Origin: Punica granatum
Lineage: Eukaryota; Streptophyta; Magnoliopsida; Myrtales; Lythraceae
Direction: 5' to 3'
Length of the DNA stretch: 64,000 nucleotides
NCBI RefSeq assembly: GCF_007655135.1
Contig: NC_045134.1
Span: forward strand, 4,794,982-4,858,981
Positions 59,669 to 64,000 of the stretch are shown here, piece after piece (the stretch's first letter is position 1; each line of letters starts with the position of its first letter). The notes below the pieces were generated by a model. That model was not told the DNA's origin. It was given only the letters and a program-made list of their open reading frames with translations, and searched no databases. The position numbers were made by a program, and so were the translations under genes.

Positions 59669-60655
59669 CGTTTGGGTAAAAGAAATTACTGGGAATCCAT
59701 ATTACGATCAAAGTGGCTATCTACGATACCCTGTGAAAGGTGTCTATCTAGATTACTAGATAAGTGAGAAATCTTTTTTTATTTCTTTAACAAAAATACC
59801 CCTCCAAAATCCTACCGATCGTTCACTCTCGTCTGCTCTCCCTCACACCTCCTTTGCTCTTCACAGCTCTTGCTTCTCTTTCTCATGCGTCCATCTCAGA
59901 TTTTCCCCCCATGCTCGACTCCGCCGGCTGAGTTTCTCTCCGATTTAGGTGCTTTTCGACCAAATTTTATAGCTCGAATAATTGAAAGTGATTGGGAATA
60001 CTTCCGAATGAATGTTTTGTTTCTTTCACTTGCAAGGCTATGTTCTTATCAAATTTATTTATGGGAATGTTTATGTTGATTTCGCTGGTCTAATTATAGA
60101 GTTTGGATTTATGAAGAGAAACTCAGATCAGCCGAGTGGAAAAGAAAATTAGAAGAGTGCGTGAGTTTGTGGTACAGACATGAGGAACATTGAGAAAACA
60201 AAAATAGTTCTATTTCTTCTGCAAAGAATGGACAATCTTTCATCATGCAATTATTATGAAGAGGCAAAAGCAACTAAATATCTGGCAATTTTGATTTATT
60301 TAATTTATTTAAGTATTAGGTTTGCTTTGTTTAAACAAAGAAATCATCTTTTCTTTTCCTGTTGAATATGATGAGTACGTAAAGGTTTAGACTAGCGTTC
60401 TGATTTCTCCGTTGGATGCTCAGGTTGTCGAGTAGCTCCGCTTCTTGTTATTTCTCTTGAAGGTATTTTTGTGAAAGGAAAAAAATTACCCAGTTATCCT
60501 TTTGTTAGAACAAACAAGATAATAAAGATTACCAGTGAGATTATCCGTGCTTACCAAACACTGTAATTTAATATTACCGGCTTTCTAAAATGTGGTAATC
60601 TATCTAGGTGGTAATTCACATTATTAAATAATCTTAAAAGTAATTCACCAAACGC
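59669..60655. mobile_element. Non-autonomous DNA transposon-like element with GC-richer interior
   Basis: The ends CGTTTGGGTAAAAGAAATTA (left) and the complement of TAATTCACCAAACG (right) form a short inverted repeat. Subterminal AGATTAC/GTAATCT motifs face each other (left near 59749, right near 60523 and 60594). The interior (about 59,800-60,060) is GC-richer and resembles a gene leader or first exon. A captured gene fragment is possible, but I cannot identify it. The boundary and target-site duplication are unproven; similar GTAATCT motifs lie just outside on the left (59,609). Confidence 0.4.
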
Positions 60656-62629
60656 AATTTTAGGCATATAACAATTCAATGTGACTAGAAAAGAAAAAAG
60701 AAATTATATATATATATATATCAGAACTTTTCTTTTCAGAAAAAAGATAATTTTAATTTATAGAATAATGTATTTCTAGTAGCACTCCAAAGTACTTATT
60801 ATCACGAATTGCTAATATGAGGGTTCTACTAAGTCAACAGCTCTATCTATTTCCTCCTCGCGTTGTATTTTCATTTTCAGATTTTATTAAAGTTGATTAT
60901 ACAGATATCGCTTTCTTTGGTCAAGTACCTAATATTTCTAATTTTGTCATTTATTCTTCCTCATGTATGATAGGAGCAAATAATAATGCCTATCATTATG
61001 AATCATCATTAGCTGCATTAAAAAATCATGTCCTCGTGTTCTAATTTCACATCATGGCAAATCAAATCCATATTTGATATCCTAGTTGAATAAGACCACG
61101 TATACATATAATCAATTGCATAAGAAAATTTTCGCAAAATTGAACTCTATATATATTAATTTAAATTACATGAGAACTTCACATTTTGGACAAATCCACC
61201 GTTTGTGATCGATTGTCCCTTCAAATTTCCTTGTTAAAAAACTATACCAACATAATATAAAAATCACAATTATTCATGCAATGCGCGGGTAATATGACTA
61301 TTTAAATTGTAATTTTTTAGAATCAAGTCTCATGTTGTTTGCTCCGACTCTTCGGTCTGAGAATCACTCGAAACAGAAATGTAGAAAAAAGATTATTCAC
61401 AGAAAGCATATTTGTGCATTCGATTGTTTCCTTTTTGTTTTTTTAGCATAATTTTTAATATTTGATGGAACGAAAAAGGAATAAGGTATGTGGTCCTTTC
61501 GAGTACTTTCACAAATTTTATTACCCCCAATTGGAAGCTTTTCGGGCAAATTGGATTCTCTTCCCAAATGGAATTTTTGACCGCTCTCAGTTAAAAGTGA
61601 TGCACTTTTTCTTATATTCTTGTCAAAATTTTCTTTTGTAACTTTTGATAGATATCAATGATACATGAGATCGTTAATGTTTTAATATGAAATAACAATT
61701 CCCATGTTTCTTTCTCTTTTCTTTACAGGTGACGGATAAGTAAAATATTTGAACCATTTCTTGATTTGCTAATCCTCGTGCACTATCATTCCGATTTTAT
61801 CGAATCTCTTCAAGGAAACATGAGACATTCCTGTGGTTCTTAACCCCACATTTATTTTCTTATGAATTTCCCCCACCTAAAAAGATTGGGTCCTTTTCTT
61901 TCTTTCTTTTTTTTTTGTAGAAAAAAGTTTTTTTTAATATATAATGTCATTGCCATTGATCGATGTGGTCCAATTTCTTCTTTATGAAATGTAGCAAAAG
62001 GATCAGAAATTCCGGTTCCTGATTATGACCCTCTTCGACCTTTTTCATCAACAACAGTCTTTTGCTAATTATTATTTTCTGGTCGTCCCTAAATAATTAC
62101 TAAAATGAAATTCTATCATTAAAGCCAGCCAGCACTTTGAACCATAAAACAAGTAGCTTTAGAAGTCTGGTTATTGAGAGAAAAGGTGTTCGAATGTCTA
62201 CTTTCTTCATTATAGTTTTCTCTTTGTTCCCCTCTTGTTGTTTTCTAGCGGAATATAAGATAAGGTTTCTTTTTATAATAACTTACGAGATATGATCAAG
62301 TTATTAATCGAAATTAATCAATATATGACTATTGATTTTATCCTGACCAAGAAGTTCATATAAGATAGATTTTTGACATATTGATGTATACATATATAGA
62401 GTCACCTGCACAATTTGTGTAGTTAGACTAATCGATATCGTAAATCTGTAGGATGTTTGTGTGACCTGAAATTTGTCGGGAATCCGATACTCCTCATGAT
62501 AATGTATTTATCTATAAAAAGAAAGATTTGTTAATAATAATTGAGTATAAAGGAAAAGCAATGTTGATTAGTTTTAGTAAACTGGGTAAACTTAAAAAAA
62601 AAACAATATATATAGGCTAAAGAAAGAGA

Positions 62630-62876
62630 TGACGTGGCACAATTTGGACTATATGGCCGAAATTAATTAAGTTGAGGATTGAAAAGATGATGACATCCAA
62701 GTTGGTTTCTTCCACTAATTTGCCAAATGGCTTATTGGGATATGTCACTCTCTCTCGATGACGTGGCGCCAAGGGAAGGCCTCACGAACTAACCCAACAC
62801 TTCCTCCTACCAACACAAACCTCGGCCTCTCTTTCTCTGCCTTATATAAGTAGTTAATCAATCAATTGATTGATTA
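62630..62876 (+). promoter_or_regulatory. Promoter-like stretch: two TGACGTGGC boxes, TATA box and palindrome
   Basis: TGACGTGGC, a bZIP-type core, occurs at 62630-62638 and 62759-62767. TATATAA lies at 62843-62849. A perfect 20-bp palindrome, AATCAATCAATTGATTGATT, lies at 62856-62875 and contains HD-Zip-like CAAT/ATTG half-sites. I see no coding sequence downstream in the window. Confidence 0.35.
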
Positions 62877-63358
62877 AAAATCAAACAATTAATTAACTAA
62901 TTTCGTGAAAAGATATAGCTAAAAATCCGACTAATTACATTCTTACTAGCATCTATTCGTTTTATCGAATGGGTAATGTGTTTATAATGCAAAATTCGAT
63001 AAATGTGGTGTTCGTATTCCAAATTGTTATTGATAAGAAATTAAAATGGTGGCTTGCTTTTCGGGAAAAAAATGATGGCGTACAAAAATATAAATATAGG
63101 AAAATCGAGAGCACCTCTTCTCTTTGATATCCTTAGCACAATATATGAAATAAAAAACTATGCATATTACATAAGGTAAGAGAAATATTAAGATTTTTCT
63201 TCTAGGAGGAAAATATTACACCAAACATGCAATCACATATATGTGATATTAATCAATAACCCTATAATATATGTATTATGACCCAAATACATACCAAACT
63301 TATAAAATATTTGGGCAATGTTGGTAGTGAATATCAAATAGTGAGGTGCATGATACAC

Positions 63359-63360
<2 letters not shown>

Positions 63361-63397
<37 letters not shown>
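63361..63397 (+). repeat. (AT)n microsatellite
   Basis: About 17-18 uninterrupted AT dinucleotides. The frame that crosses it is not a gene. Confidence 0.95.
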
Positions 63398-63402
<5 letters not shown>

Positions 63403-64000
63403 AGGCAGAGATATAGTTAGCCTGGTCATATGGTCTCAAGATGCCCGGATTGCTGAATGAAATTTTCTCGACTTTTTTGGTTTTCTTATTTTTTATATCA
63501 ATTTTTTAATAAAAATATATTTTTTTCAAATTTTAAAAGATACGGTATGATAAAATTTGATTTTCTTTGCTTTTGAGTTTTAAATTTTTTTATGATAATT
63601 TTTTAATAAAACTATTTTTAAAATTTTAAAGATTTTTTTGACAATTAGAGTAAAACAAAATATTTGTAATTTTCAAATAAGATATTATTGATTATACAAT
63701 ATTTAATTTAATAAATCGCGGATATTTGAATTTTAAAAATGAAAGGAATTTTTTATAAGATATCGACATAATAAATGAAATTTAGAAGATTTTATTATCT
63801 ATATAATATTTGATAATCTTGAATTTTTTTTATTTAAGATAAAAGTTTAATATCTAATCATATAAATATGAGTATTAAATAATTATATATATTAAAATAT
63901 GATTATAAATGTATTTATATATTCTTTATTGGATAATAATTGGTATTATAGAATATTTTTAGATGATTTTACAATTTACATAATCTTTTACATGATACTT

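Larger units (their letters stand above)
60660..64000. other. AT-rich terminal region without a supported gene
   Basis: No frame has recognisable protein features. Contents are homopolymer tracts, a promoter-like stretch at 62.63-62.88 kb and an AT microsatellite near 63.36 kb. A GCAATGCGCGGGT motif near 61,280 resembles a Helitron 3' hairpin region but lacks a CTRR end. Confidence 0.55.

Noticed and set aside
1..64000. CRISPR arrays, bacterial operons or phage genes
   Set aside because: Introns, plant protein families and repeats show nuclear plant DNA; no spacer-repeat arrays were seen.

Overview
This is a eukaryotic nuclear window, and the organism is a flowering plant, most likely a eudicot. 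Genes have many GT-AG introns, and AT-rich spacers separate them. Their products include plant-specific families: a chloroplast ABC1-like kinase, the nuclear-envelope protein KAKU4 and a DUF1644 protein. I cannot name the species.

Layout. Positions 1 to about 10,800 hold no intact gene. They carry SINE-like copies, a Tat/Ogre-like LTR fragment with a ~154-bp tandem array (about 3.4-6.9 kb), Helitron-type 3' ends and an element with ~400-bp inverted termini around a gene-like core (8.6-9.8 kb). From 10.8 to 57.8 kb lie eight genes whose exons I could join in frame: ABC1K1/PGR6-like (+, 11.1-15.8 kb), HBS1/SKI7-like (+, 18.65-24.65), DUF1644 zinc-binding protein (+, 26.5-28.6), REIL-type 60S maturation factor (-, 29.5-32.0), KAKU4 (+, 34.2-39.0), CENP-O (-, 40.2-44.7), SAGA subunit ADA1 (+, 47.6-48.8) and a RING-H2 E3 ligase (-, 53.8-56.0). 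From 57.8 kb to the end I find only AT-rich spacer, two MITE-like elements, microsatellites and one promoter-like stretch without a gene.

The genes are not an operon and share no single pathway. Two concern ribosomes and mRNA surveillance (HBS1/SKI7, REIL), three concern chromatin, kinetochore and nuclear envelope (ADA1, CENP-O, KAKU4), one is plastidial (ABC1K1), and two are zinc-binding proteins that are probably ubiquitin-linked. From memory of Arabidopsis loci, six match a run on chromosome 4 (about At4g31390-At4g31450), while HBS1 and CENP-O match chromosome 5 (about At5g10630-At5g10710). The window may therefore keep an ancestral order that Arabidopsis split between two duplicated blocks.

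The observations most worth checking are the in-frame 222-nt exon of HBS1/SKI7, an intron duplication in the same gene that copies a splice acceptor and exon start, the long-inverted-repeat element with a coding-like core, a 351-bp Helitron-like insert in the DUF1644 intron, and an orphan exon-like segment at 16.26 kb. I found no clearly novel multi-gene system.
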